NCBI GenBank assembly: GCA_934141555.1
Contig: CAKPCK010000001.1
Coordinates: 124,001-188,000 of the forward strand
Direction: 5' to 3'
DNA from: an uncultured Clostridia bacterium
GTDB lineage: Bacteria > Bacillota > Clostridia > TANB77 > CAG-508
DNA: 64,000 nucleotides
Made by a program: the position numbers and the translations under genes. Of the stretch, positions 63,660 through 64,000 are shown in pieces. Each line of letters begins with the position of its first letter. Position 1 is the first letter of the stretch. The notes below the pieces were generated by a model. It saw only the letters and a program-made list of their open reading frames with translations. It did no database searches and was not told the DNA's origin.

Positions 63660-64000
63660 TTAAATATTAAATTTCTTAGATTTTATTGCAAATACAATAG
63701 TTGTAATAAAAGCAATTGATACAAATCCAATTAATATTGGAGCACCAGTTTTTGGTAGTTCTTCTGGAGCTTTTGTATCATCTTTTGTTGGTTCTGTTTG
63801 TTTAATTTCAGTAAGTTTTATTTTTGGAGTTACATCAGAAGTTTTTGTTTGTTTCTTATTATCAAAATCGTTAAAATCAATATCAACTTTTTGATTTGTA
63901 TCTAAAATTTTATCTATTATTTTTTCATCAAATTCATCTTTTAAAGTTAATGTATATTGTACATTTATTGATTTTCCAGCTTCTAGTTCAGGAATAGTCC
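63660..64000 (-). CDS. LPKTG-anchored surface protein, 3' end only
   Basis: Minus-strand reading frame entering from the right window edge with 112 visible residues. A beta-type segment (TIPELEAGKSINVQYTLTLK) and a charged Thr/Lys/Glu linker lead to the sorting signal LPKTG, a hydrophobic helix (ILIGFVSIAFITTIVFA) and the basic tail KSKKFNI. It should be anchored to the wall by a sortase, probably a housekeeping class A enzyme because the motif is canonical and the pilus sortases are 17 kb away. The N-terminal domains and start lie outside. Confidence 0.88.
   Translation of the reverse strand, partial: TIPELEAGKSINVQYTLTLKDEFDEKIIDKILDTNQKVDIDFNDFDNKKQTKTSDVTPKIKLTEIKQTEPTKDDTKAPEELPKTGAPILIGFVSIAFITTIVFAIKSKKFNI

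Noticed and set aside
1..64000. CRISPR arrays, insertion sequences, prophage or rRNA genes
   Set aside because: I saw no regularly spaced repeats, transposase motifs, phage structural genes or rRNA sequence.

Overview
The window is A+T-rich DNA (roughly a quarter G+C by eye) with dense, mostly plus-strand genes, AGGAGG-type ribosome sites and sigma-A promoters of the TTGACA-17-TATAAT kind. Gene content (RqcH, long HPF, LexA, Mn-dependent pyrophosphatase PpaC, TagO, class C sortases, Spo0A-like boxes) points to a Gram-positive Bacillota, most likely a low-GC gut-type Clostridia. The lineage is inferred from style and content, not from a marker tree.

Layout. 1-13090 is a surface-polysaccharide operon: glycosyltransferases, a GacI/GacJ-like pair (GT2 plus DUF2304), a membrane acyltransferase, a Wzx flippase, a galactofuranose module (glf, galE, GlfT2-like transferase) and, unexpectedly, a glycyl radical enzyme with its own radical SAM activase. 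13237-18232 holds housekeeping genes (mreB, rpsT, rpiB, tagO, hslO, ppaC). 18443-21963 is a second small glycan cluster with a pyruvyltransferase. 22040-31229 holds a compositionally foreign VanW protein, tRNA-Tyr, a DUF4874/DUF4832 protein, an RpiB/LacAB isomerase, a processive-type glycosyltransferase, a P-loop/Gls24-like fusion, plsC, typA and a trmR-like methyltransferase.

31392-46695 is a surface-display island. It has two membrane-anchored proteins with formylglycine-generating-enzyme/C-type-lectin-like domains, then a minimal sortase-assembled pilus: a 2562-residue adhesin with Cna-B, beta-propeller-like and MucBP regions, an LPVTG major pilin and two class C sortases. The second lectin-like gene ends in an abrupt G+C-rich tract that looks like the variable repeat of a diversity-generating retroelement target and is split over three reading frames. 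No reverse transcriptase or template repeat is in the window.

46720-64000 returns to core functions: a pseudouridine synthase, a RelE/ParE toxin-antitoxin pair, trmB, an Alg14/Alg13-like split glycosyltransferase, and an ftsE-ftsX operon followed by two coiled-coil M23 hydrolases and a CtpA protease (a probable division-hydrolase control unit). Then come pgsA, greA, lexA with an SOS-box-like operator, a GH18 protein, hpf and, on the minus strand, an orphan 119-residue gene, rqcH, an M23 protein, tRNA-Trp and the tail of an LPKTG surface protein cut by the window edge.

The strongest leads are the probable retroelement-diversified lectin beside the pilus operon and the glycyl radical enzyme built into a polysaccharide operon.
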